A program made the position numbers and the translations under genes. The notes beneath the pieces are model-generated. The model saw only the letters and a list, made by a program, of their open reading frames with translations. It did not search any database and was not told the DNA's origin. Shown here one piece after another: positions 21,026 through 30,822 of a stretch of 64,000 bases of DNA. The stretch comes from Eutreptiella sp. 'Long Island Sound 2002'. Lineage: Eukaryota; Euglenozoa; Euglenophyceae; Eutreptiales; Eutreptiaceae. Each line of letters starts with the position of its first letter. Within the stretch, counting starts at the first letter, position 1. The stretch covers positions 18,251,420-18,315,419 of the forward strand of contig OZ038387.1 in NCBI GenBank assembly GCA_964036045.1, read 5' to 3'.

Positions 21026-23530
21026 GAACTCCGCGGGACAGGTCACCTCGAACCCCTTGTTCCGCAGTTTGCGGGCCATCCTCATGAAACGGCTCCTCTT
21101 CTTAGCGTTGCCGTCATCACCACCTTCATGCTCACGCTTGGCTCCTTGTTCTTGCTGGGCCTGCGTTTGTGAGCTTGTGGTAGGACCAGACTGCCCTCCA
21201 GAGGGCTCGGAGTTCCCCCCTAGATTAGGGTTGGGGTTGCCTCTGTTCTTGTCCTTGTTCTTGTTGTCCTTGTCTGGCTGGCGGTTAGCGCCTCCTCCTC
21301 GTCCACCTTGACTCTTGTCTTGCCCTTGACCACGTCCTTTGGACTTCCCCTTGCCGGAGTCGTTGCCTTTGCCTTTGCCTGCACCTTTACCTGAGCCTTT
21401 GCCAGGATCTTCACCCTTAAGCTTCGCCGATAGGCGTTGCTTATGGTAGCACTCATCCTCGTAGTGCTTCCGCTTCCCGCAGAATGCACACGTGATGGTG
21501 TACCTGTAATGATCCGGCAGCTTTGCTTTGGCGCCGGTGTTCTTCTCCTGCTGCTTCCCCTGGACTACGAAGCAGTCTCGCTGCTCGCAGTCAGGGGCAT
21601 GCTGCAGGTGGCCCTGCTCGCCTCTGGCATCACACCAGAAGAGCTCCCTGACGTTCTCCACGATACGGGCATGGGCGTGTTTGGGGGTAGTCCCCTGCCC
21701 AGGTCTGGACGCTTGGTACCCTTTGCCATGACCTCCAGAACCTCTTCCTCCAGGACGGTAGTTGTTCAGGTGCTGGTCGCTCTCCTTCTCCAGCGTTAGC
21801 TCCAGGAGTAGCACGCATGGATCCTCGTAGCGGAGGGATCTAGCCTTGCGCTCCGCCGTCGAACGGCACTCGTCCCACAGCTCTCAAGGGAGCTTGGCCA
21901 CCAACCAGAACAGCAGGTCGTCGCTGCTGTAGGAACCGGGCATCAATCGTCCAGCCCAGTGATCCAGGTCAGCCAACAGCTCAGAGACCCTGCCAGGTTT
22001 GGGGTTGTTGGGCAGCACGGGCAGGTTCTGGATCTCGGCCCTGATAGAGAGGTCGGTTTCGTAGGTCGGGTACTGCCTCTCCAGGGCAACCAACACATCG
22101 GCAAAGGTGGCGGAGTTAGTCACGATCTGCCTGACCTGCTTCTCCAGGTACGTGGTCTTGCAGCACTGTGGGAGCAGATCGCACTTGACTTGTTCACTAG
22201 CGTGGGTTTGGCCCATCAATCGGAGAAACCGGCCAGAATTCTCAGCGAACTCGCTGAGGTCCTTGCCTGTGAAGTAAGGCAGGTTCACCACGATCTTGGA
22301 GGTGGCAATAGCCTTCGCCTCTTGAGACCTGCGTCCCTCAGGGCGTCGGGTCTTCTTCTTCTTCTTCTTCTTCTTTCCCCTTGGGTCCTCGGGGTCCTTC
22401 GGATCATCGTCCTCCGAGGGCGAAGCAGAAGTCATAGACGGCGGCTCATCATCGGAGGGGTCTCCGCCTAGATCACTAGAGCCATAAGGCTCCACGTCCA
22501 CCATTGCCCTCAAGGCTGTCAGCCCCAGCCGGTCCAGCTCGGCCCTCGTAGAGTTCGTCACGTGGCTGTAGGGCGGCTGGGCCGTTCTTGGTACGAAAGG
22601 ACTTCTCGGTATCGCTGCACGGGTCGGCATCGGTCGGCTCTTCAGGCCCCCCAGGGTGTTTGTCAGCCCTGCCACCAGGTGGTTGGCCTGTACTCGGTGG
22701 GGTGACACTTCCACCGTGGTAGGTGACGCTTGGGGCGGTATCATCCGGGGCTCCAGTTTCTCTCGGATCTCTTGAGTGAGGTCGCCCACGATTTTGGAAG
22801 TGGCTCCTCGGAGCACCTCGTTGATCTCCGACCGCGTCAGGGACCTGTTGGAGGATCTCCCCGATCCTCTACTCCTGCCTCCATGAGACTCAGGTCCTCT
22901 CCTCAACCCACTCAAGGTTGCATACCCAGGTGCATACCCAGGAACATCCACATAGGTTCCCGTAGCGGGTAGAGAATGGTGATAGTCTGCCGCATACCAT
23001 CGCGGCGCAGAAGTGGAAGCCACCGGCTCACTGGCAGTAGTTGCCTCAGGAGACGCAGTGGTAGGTGGGCCCAAACCATAGGCAGGGTAGGCAGGCATGC
23101 CAGTAAAGCCTGTGCCCTCTGCCATAGGCGGGTTGGTTATGGGAGTGGATGTTGCAGCGGCTGGGTCTGGAATTGGGAGTGTGTTGGTTATAGGAGAGGG
23201 TGATGCGTGGAGGCCAGAAGCGCTTGGTGCGCCTTCGAAGGTAGGGTCATTCGTCAGGTCTTGCCCTTGGTCCTCTCCTTCGTCCGCTGCGTCTCCAGCA
23301 TCCTTCTCGCTCTCTCTCTTCCTCTTCACAGGCTGAGTGACCACCTCCTCGACTGAGAGGGCCCTGAAGGCCGACTGGAGTTGATCCAAAGAGTCCTGAG
23401 CCACGTCCACTGGCCCATGTAAGGGCTCCGAAGGTACAGCGCTAGGTCCAGGTTCAGGTTCACCAGGGGCTGGCCTTGCTGGTGCCTCAGGCGCTGACTT
23501 CACGTCGGTGTCCTCCTTCTTTGTGTCCAT
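21023..23530 (-). pseudogene. gag: A2 gag, one nonsense codon
   Basis: The start is ATG 23530 (MDTKKEDTDV), matching A1; the frame is open further upstream to 23587, but that stretch is not conserved as protein. The layout is as in A1: Pro/Ala-rich N-terminus, Lys run, capsid region, CX2CX4HX4C zinc knuckle, then a Gly/Lys/Asn-rich tail with KDNKNKDKNRG ending in RMARKLRNKGFEVTCPAEF. A CGA-to-TGA change at 21884-21886 (Arg in A1, AKLPRELWEE) splits it. Intact length would be 835 residues. Confidence 0.88.
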
Positions 23531-23615
23531 CTTCGTTCGCCCTTCTGCTGATATGTAACTGATCTCGGCGCACTGGTTGTACGGCACGGGGTTGCTGCCG
23601 GTACGCAGAGACAGT

Positions 23616-23631
23616 CTGCCTCTTGCTACCA
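23616..23631 (-). promoter_or_regulatory. Primer binding site of A2
   Basis: The minus strand reads TGGTAGCAAGAGGCAG at the inner edge of the 5' LTR, equal to the A1 site with one inserted base. Confidence 0.6.
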
Positions 23632-24414
23632 GAAAAGTTTATAGTGATTTCAACACTGTGTTTGTGCCTCTCCTGCTGCTTGCTGCTGGTGTAGGGTTTC
23701 CTGCTGCTTGTTTTTGAAGATGAAAAGCTTTTGTTTGCTGAAATACAATCAATCCAGGATAGCCCAAGCCAGAGATATGCAAGTAGAAGAGAATCAGGAT
23801 CAAAGCATGAAGGGCTGCAGTGTAAACAGTGAAAGATGAAAGGATATTCACACAAACTGCAACTCAGGTCAAATTGGATTGCGTATTCACAAAGATAGCT
23901 GAAATGTTTTGGAAAAGAGTTGGAAAACTGCCCCATGGTCACTCTATCTCCATAGTGCCATCTCAGGAGATGTGCACTCTTTGTTTTGGGTCCCATATGT
24001 GCTGAGGTGGCAGGGCATGTGGCGATGAGGTCACTGCCATGTCACATGGGATCTTCCTACTTAGCTAGGCTGACCGGGAATTGAACCCAGGACCTCTCAA
24101 AAAGAGGTGCCCAGCCCCCTAGGGTGCATACCACTAGGACAGCTAAGAATTCATGAGAAAACATAGATAAATTCATAGGCTCTGCCCTGGATATGTCAGT
24201 GCTCAGTCAACTCAGGAATAGATGATTTGCCTCACATTGATAGGGGATTAAGGCGTCCACTGCATATCCTGATTGGGTGTTTTGTTCCATAGGTCAAAAT
24301 GTGTTATCACCACTTTTGGTGGGGCCAATACTAAGATAGAAATGCCTGGATGCTCAGTGCATCTCTAATACAACTAGAGTATGCCTCAAAGCATTGGAAA
24401 AGCACTTTTTCTTA
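23631..24414 (-). repeat. A-family LTR (5' LTR of A2)
   Basis: Third copy of the 784-bp LTR, full length. On its right it directly joins B1 gag sequence at 24415, with no target-site duplication matching the left flank at 1629. Confidence 0.8.
24060..24147 (-). other. tRNA-like segment inside A-family LTR (copy 3)
   Basis: This is the best-preserved copy: the T-arm CTGGGTTCAATTCCCGG has a perfect stem (one G-U) and a canonical-looking loop. The CTTAGCT/AGCTAAG closing stem and 7-nt TTTTTGA loop are present. Confidence 0.5.
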
Positions 24415-25306
24415 CTTTTTGGCTTGGACAAAGAAGCATGTGGCGCGGGATGTCAAGCGGCGAGAGCTGCGGAACGCCCTCCTCATCACCGTCACGGGCG
24501 ATCGCCAGAAGACCGTGATGATGCGCCTCGACGAGTGTGACGTGGGCGGCCAGACCCTCCGTCTGCAGGCCATCTCGGCGCGAATGACCTGCGACGAGGT
24601 CTTGGAGTGGGTTGGAGCGGAAGTGCTCAAAGAGTACCGGAATCTCCACCACACCCGCGGGTTGAAGGCCGGTGACCGTGACGTCAACTATGTTGGCAAA
24701 GGGTCGGGCGGGGAATCTGCCATGGACCCAGTGGGAACCAAAAGCGGTGAGGCCCTCGACGATGATGACGATGAGGATGAGCCTGCCGAGACAGCCGTTT
24801 GTGCCTTCGTAGCCAACAACTTGAACGCGGGGGGCAACCGGGGAAGCTGGAAGCCCCTGCAGAAGGGTTGGAAGAAGAAGGAGAAGAAGGAGCCACGCCG
24901 CATGGGCGACCCTCCACTGTCCTTTGGGGAGTTCATACGAGCTCACCCTCAGGGCTGTTTAGTGTGTTATGGAAGGAACAAAGGGTTCAACCATGACCAC
25001 CGAACATTTCCCATCCACAAGGCCCACACGGAGGCTTACAAGAAGGTGCACGGGTCGAAAAAGCGTGCACCCGCGGGTATCCGGGAGACCAAGGTGGAGG
25101 TCACCAAGGACGAGCTCTCCAAGCTGATGTCGGTGGGGACCGAGTTGGCCAAGGAGATCCAGGAGATCAAGAGGTCCTGGGTCCCCAAGTCGGACGACAA
25201 GAACAAGGACAAGGACAAGAAGGGTAAGAAAGGGGGAAAGAAGAAGAGTGTCAACGAGGTGGATGCGAAGGAGAGTACCCCTGCTACCACAGGCGACGCC
25301 CCCTAG
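24415..25306 (+). pseudogene. gag: B1 gag, 3' fragment
   Basis: After about ten junction bases the sequence aligns with B2 gag from about 45203. It covers the region after the capsid core (DVKRRELRNALLITVTGDRQ), an acidic linker and a zinc-knuckle-like motif, CLVCYGRNKGFNHDHRT, whose last Cys is changed (TFPIH in place of B2 TCPVH). A Lys-rich tail ends at UAG 25304-25306. The changed Cys would abolish metal binding. The apparent start inside the LTR at 24350 is an artefact of the junction. Confidence 0.87.
25304..25306 (+). other. In-frame UAG between gag and pol of B1 (putative readthrough site)
   Basis: UAG CAG AGC, with no frame change and no further stop until well into pol. The following 35 or so bases, which can form a CCTGC/GCAGG stem around a GCCC/GGGC hairpin, are identical in B2. 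Confidence 0.6.
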
Positions 25307-28300
25307 CAGAGCCCCTGCAGCCAAGGGCCCCAGCTAGGGCGGTCGCAGGATGGTGTTGTGGGAAGCGCCACACCATCCCATTCGGGAGACAATGAGCACA
25401 AAGGGATTGCCGCGGGCGGAAGGCCCGGTCCGACACCCAAGACGAAAGACAGTTGCAGTGGCAGGGTGGGGGCAAGTGAAGGCACGAACCCTTGCACCCG
25501 TCCATCCTTCGCGACCAAGAACATGTTTGATGTGCTTCAAGATCTTTCCGAGAGTATCGGAGGATCACCCGGACCGCAGCTGGATGCTGCAAATGGGCAG
25601 CCTGAGCCCATTGTCCACGACGTGCACCAGTTGCTTATTGAGCTTCTGGAACGGCCGGATATCCTGAGCTTGCACGCCGTGCGCCGTGTTCGGCGTCAGC
25701 GGCAGTTGCACCTTAAGGTCCGTGCCCTATGCGGGGAAGTGGAGAAGGTCTTCGACGTGTTGGTTGACACGGGAGCTCAAGTCAGCCTGGTCAAGGCTGG
25801 CCTACTCCCACCAGAGTGCTTGACCAACAGTCGGAGGCCTGTCAGGCTGAAGGTGGCGAACGGGCAGTACATGGTGGGAGGCACGAGGGAAGCGGCCATT
25901 GGGCTGCAGTTTGTGAACCACCATAAGCTGAGCCGCCTGGACCTCGGCAAGGAAATCCTCCTGCAAGGTCGCTTCTACGAGGCCGAGATGGACTGGGACA
26001 TGATCGTTGGGTACGACTTCATGATGGAGACAGACTCCGGCGTTCTCCCGGCCCGGGCCTCCATGACCCTGCACCAGGACGACCAGCTCTCGTGGCTTTC
26101 GTCACCTGAGCACCATGTGGAGTGCCAATGGATCCACCCGGAACGCAATCAGCTCGAACTAGCCGCGCTGGGGACTGAGCCAGCTGGGCCAGCAAACCAG
26201 GAGTACGGCGTAATGCCGGAAGTGGCGAGCCGAGTGGTTGCGGACCTGGGAGCTTCGGATCTGGCCCTGGATGCGTTCTCTTCAGGAACCTCCGCCCATC
26301 TTCGGGTTTGTGAGAAGTACTGGAGCGCCCGGGACTCCGCGTGGAAGAAGCACTGGGGTCCGCATCAGGGTTTGATGTGGATCCATTGCCCCTGATGGGA
26401 GATTCCAAGGGCGGTAGCGAAGATTCGCAAGGACCGCTCCAAGGCAGTGCTGGTTGTTCCTATGGGATGCACCGAGGAGGAAAGCACCCGAGATTGGGTG
26501 GTCTCACTGACCAACAGGACCTTAAACAAGGTCGGCCTACCGGCTGGAGAGAGTGTCTATCAGGACGCTAAGGGACAGCTCATGCCACCCCAGAGATGGC
26601 CAACGGAATTCCACTATGTGGATGCGGGCCTTGAGCAGGCCGACACCACGGACTTCGTGTCTGTTAACCGCATCATAGCGGAGCCCTGGCGGCAATGCTT
26701 TGCGGTTTCCCCTGTTGACATCGGAGAACCGGAGGACATTCTCACTGAAGAGGAGCTGGACCTGGTTCAGGGGTATATGGATCAGCCCTTTCACGACTGG
26801 GGAAGCCAGCCTGAGGGCAAGGGCCAGGACAAAGCCTGGTGGGAAGTGGACTCCATCGTCTCTGGTTCCAATGATGGGGATACCTTTGTAAGGAGGGTGC
26901 TGGACCAATGTCCAGCCAGGACGAGCCAATCGGCGGTAACCCACCCACCTACGGTGACTTGTTCCGAGGCAAGACCAGAGATGGCCCTTTGGGCCTCCTG
27001 GGGAGACCACCTGAGCCGAAACCATGCGGTGGTACCCCGCAAGTAAGCTCAGTGGTTCAGGTGCCCGGAAAGGCCAAGGCGGAGTTCGATGAGTGTCCCA
27101 AGAGCCAGGCACTAAGGGTCAGGCTAAAGCAGAAGTATGGTGATACCTTCTTCAGCGGAAAGCCTGTGTTTCCCCTGCCGGTGCGTGGACCGTATGGTGA
27201 GGCCAAGATACGGCTGAAGCCGGACCCCCGTGTGTACTGACACCGGATTATTCGCCCTGAGGGGCGAGAGGAAGGAGGCCATGGAGAAGATCCTCCGTGA
27301 TTTCATCGAGAGAGGCTGGCTTGAGCCCTGCCACTCCGAATGGGCCTCCCCGTGCTTTGTCGTCCCCAAGAAGGTGGCCGGAGAGTGGCGGCTCGTGGTC
27401 GACTACCGCGGCCTAAACACCCAAACGCAGCATGACAGCTATACGCTGCCCCTCATTGAGGACATGCTGCAAAAGCAACACCGGCGGAGGATCTTCACGG
27501 TGATTGACCTGAAACATGGTTATCATCAGATGCCTCTCGCCGAGGAGTCCCATGCTTGCACAGCAATGAGCACCCCACTTGGACCCCTCCAGTGGAAGGT
27601 GATGCCCATGGGCGTTATCAACGGCAATGCAGCTTTCCAGCGGATGCTGGAGAACCTGCTCGAGCCGGTGCGCAACTGTGCGGACCCCTTTGTGGACGAC
27701 GTGATCATCGCGTCCGGGGACCCCAGTATGAGCTATGAGGAGCTCCTGGAGGCACATGAGAGGGACGTCACCAGAGTGCTGGACCTTCTGGCTCGGCACA
27801 ACCTCACGGGCAGCAGTGACAAGGCCACCATTGCGGTAAGCGAGGTGGTCTTTGCTGGCCCCGTAGTCGGGAACGGGCAGCGGAAGCCCATACCTGGCAA
27901 GGTGGTTGCGATTGGGCAAGTGGAGGAGCCCAAAACGGTCTTTGAGCTACGGGCGTACTTGGGGTTCTGCAACTATTACTCGGGGTATATCAAGATGTAT
28001 GCCGAGTATGCAGCCCCCATGACGACCATGCTCAAGGGCAAGTGAGAGGAGACCAAGAAGACGTCCACGAAGGCTCTGGTCTGGAATGATGAGTCGGACC
28101 GTGCCTTTGAGGGGATGAAGCAGGCGCTGCTATCCGCAGTGGGTCTGTACCTCGTGGCTCCTGACCGAGGGTTCGTCCTGCGCACCGACGCTTCCAACTA
28201 CGCCGTTGGCGCTGTGTTGGAGCAAGTGCTTGACGATGGGAGGCACGTGCCGGTGGCCTTCTGGAGCCTAGTCCTGGCGGAAGGCCAGAGACGGACGTGG

Positions 28301-28591
28301 ACGCGCCGAGAAAAGGAGGCGTATGCCATCGTCATGGCTCTCAGGAAATGGGCTGGGTACATAGCCCTCCATCCCGTCACCGTCTGCACCGACCATCAGA
28401 GTCTGCAGTCGTGCCACAAAGAGCACGTGGACACCCCCTCTGGTCCCGCCTCCCGACGGGCAAGATGGCATGAGACCTTGGCCAAGTTGGACCTCACGGT
28501 TGTGTATGTTCCTGGCAAGGATAACACCGTGGCGGACTGTCTCAGTAGGTGGGCCTATCCCGCCAGCAATGGCATGACGGATGTCTCCGCC
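25307..28591 (+). pseudogene. pol: B1 pol, 5' part (protease, RT, start of RNase H)
   Basis: This matches B2 Pol. Protease has VDTGAQVSLVKAGLLP. RT has RLVVDYRGLNTQ, LKHGYHQMPL and FVDDVIIAS. RNase H has RTDASNYAVGAVLEQ and CTDHQSLQS. Breaks relative to B2: TGA at 26393-26395, a 1-nt deletion near 26898, TGA at 27238-27240, a 1-nt insertion near 27250, and TGA at 28043-28045 (CGA in B2). The frame runs on past 28591 into the unknown insertion by chance. The last 792 bp (27800-28591) are repeated at 35366-36157. Confidence 0.9.
27800..28591 (+). repeat. 792-bp direct duplication, left copy
   Basis: This is B1 pol sequence spanning late RT to RNase H, repeated without any indel at 35366-36157 with about ten to twelve substitutions. 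Both copies carry the same nonsense TGA (28043 and 35609), which B2 lacks. The two copies bracket the 6,774-bp insertion. Confidence 0.92.
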
Positions 28592-30822
28592 CCCGGGGCC
28601 GCAAACGGGATGGACTGGGGACGTGTCCTTACTCGTCAGGACACCCGTCCCGCCCCGCAACTCCTTCACGCCGCCAACGTACTCCGGGCTACGGAGATAC
28701 GCACGTGGGGGCACGCTGCGGCCGCCGTCCGGTGGCACCCCCCAGAGGACGGGGCCGCCCAACTCGCCGTGGCGCACTTCAAAGCTGGGGGGCCGGTGTA
28801 CGGCGACGTCCTGTCCCGGCTGGGCGACACCCAGGGGCCCTTGCTCCTCATGCTCCCCACCGGCATTGCAGCCGCGCTGCGCCAGGAGCTAGACGGCTGC
28901 GAAGGACTGCGAGTGGGGTGGGAGGCAGTCGCGGACGGCACCCTGCTGGCCCTCCTCCACAGAGACACCGCGAACGGGTGCCGATGGGATGCGCTGATGC
29001 CCCACCTCACCGGGCGCCACGTGTACATGGCGAGCTCCCCTCAGGGGCACCCCCGCCCGGCGTGAAACGACCTCATTGCCGCCTTCCACGACCACGGGAT
29101 CCTCCCCGACGACACGTGGCAGGAGGTCCAGCGGAAGACGCTTGGCAAGGACTACCGGCGCCGCGTCCGCGCCCGCCTGCTGGAGATCCGGGACCCCCTC
29201 CGACAGAGGTGGGACGACCTCTGGCTCCGCCATCTCGACCCTTGGTCGCCGCCCTCCCACCTCCCACACACCTGCCGACTCTGCGGGGAATGTGACACGG
29301 TGTCCTCCGCAGCGTCGACAGGCGCCAACAGGTGCGCGCGGTGCGCCCAGGTGGCCGCGTGCCCCTGGCCCGAACCTCCCGCAGGCCCGCGCAGGCTCAC
29401 AGAGGAGGAGGCCCTGCACCGGCGCATCGAGGGGGCACACACCCCCTCGCACGAACGAGCGGGCCCCGCGGGCGCTGCCCTTCTGTGGATCCACGTGCAC
29501 CTGCAAGCCCCACATCCGTTGCGCACCTGTCGCACGTGTTCGCACCCTAACCCCCACCCGCCGCCGCCCCTTGCAGAGCCCGCAGCACCATGCCACGCCG
29601 ACGAGGGGAATGGGCCGGGACACACCAGGGCCCGCCGCAGAGCACAGGAGGCGGCCGTCCGGGGCCTGGTGGCGGACGCGGTGGTGGAGGCACACGAAGC
29701 GCACGCTGCCGCACGGTGTGACCTGGCGGGCAGTGCGAGGGCTTTCCTCAACGAGACCGCCCTCCCGGCCGTCTGCGCCCTGAACGGAGCGGGGGCCCCT
29801 ACGCTGCTTCCGGCAATGCACCGGATCGTGAACGCCGTCCAGCCGGGGCTCATCAGCCCGGAGGCGGCCCTCTACGGGCACTGGATGGAGTGGCGCGAGT
29901 CCAATCGGTCGGGCCGGCCCCTGTCCATGGGGGACACCCTACGGCTGACGGCAGCAGGGTCTGCCATGTCCCTCCGCAGCAGCGCCCCAGCCCTGCTGCA
30001 CGCCCTCAGGACGCGCTACCCCGGGGACGCGGCCCCGTACCTGAACCAGGCGCGGGCCACGTACCCGGGGGGAGTGTCCGAGCTGGATGCGGCGCTCCAC
30101 CTTCTACACCCACCGGACGAGGACCTGGGGGTGGGCGAGGTCACGGTGTTCGTGGAAGGCGCGGACGAGGCGTCCGCCCGCCCCCGGCCGACCAACCTGG
30201 TGTATGACGGCACCAGGCCTACCCTCCCGTACGCCATCGTCTGCGAGGCGTTCCCCAGGGAGCCCACTTGGTGCCCCGCGCTCCCGCCGGCGACGCACGC
30301 GCCCCGCAGCTGGGCTAACCCAGACCTGTCCCCCCCCTCTCCAGAACCAGGGGTGCCCACCACAGGGGGCAGGTCCTCTGGCAAGAGTGCCCTGGCACCC
30401 CCCTGCTCCTCTTCGTCGTCGCGACCCGCGGGGACCCGGGGCGGATCCTGGGGATCACCCCCACCCACCTCTATGGGGCAACACCCGTACCCCGCCCCCC
30501 CCTCCCGGCGCCCGCGGCGCGGGACGGAGTACACACCTTCCTGCGAGCACAGGAGGTCAGCGCCGTTACGGGGGTCCACCTGGTGCGGCTCCCCCCGACA
30601 CCACTCGACGACCCCCGGGGGCCCAGGGCCCTGGCCCCCGCCCCAGACTGGGAGCTATGGTGCAACGCGTGGGCCGCGTGGCTCCCCCGCCTCCCCTCCC
30701 AGTGCCGGTGGATGGCCGCAGGCCCCCGGCCGTGCGGGGCTGACGCCACAGCCGGCCCCCCACCCCCTCCCCCCCTCCCCCCCGCAGAGCACCACATGGC
30801 ACTGCCCACGGCACGGCACTGA
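28592..30822 (+). pseudogene. Unknown protein of the insertion, zinc-ribbon-like (ORF1)
   Basis: One frame is open from the left edge to about 30330 except for TGA at 29063-29065 (reading PRPA, stop, NDLIAAF). After it the coding sense continues in a frame one base earlier (RGQVLWQECPGTPLLLFVV onward) to a stop at 30820-30822. The composition (hydrophobic and charged residues in protein-like order) favours real coding. Seen in it: CRLCGEC followed after 14 residues by CARC, a possible zinc ribbon, then CRTC. The frame change falls in a CT-rich run ending in CAG after a CTAAC, so it may mark an intron instead of a mutation. No N-terminus is visible. No family recognised. Confidence 0.5.

Larger units (their letters stand above)
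12190..24414 (-). mobile_element. A2: second family-A chromovirus in tandem with A1
   Basis: This has the same layout as A1 on the minus strand: 5' LTR 23631-24414, primer binding site 23616-23631, gag 23530-21023, pro-pol 21022 to about 15070, a non-coding tail, and 3' LTR 12190-12973. It is interrupted in the integrase region by a 959-bp DNA transposon. The breaks differ from those in A1, so the two bodies decayed independently. A tandem sharing one LTR is what unequal or ectopic LTR recombination leaves. Confidence 0.88.

Noticed and set aside
23531-23587. Upstream extension of A2 gag (start at 23587)
   Set aside because: A1 has no matching protein extension; the conserved start is the ATG at 23530 and 12090.
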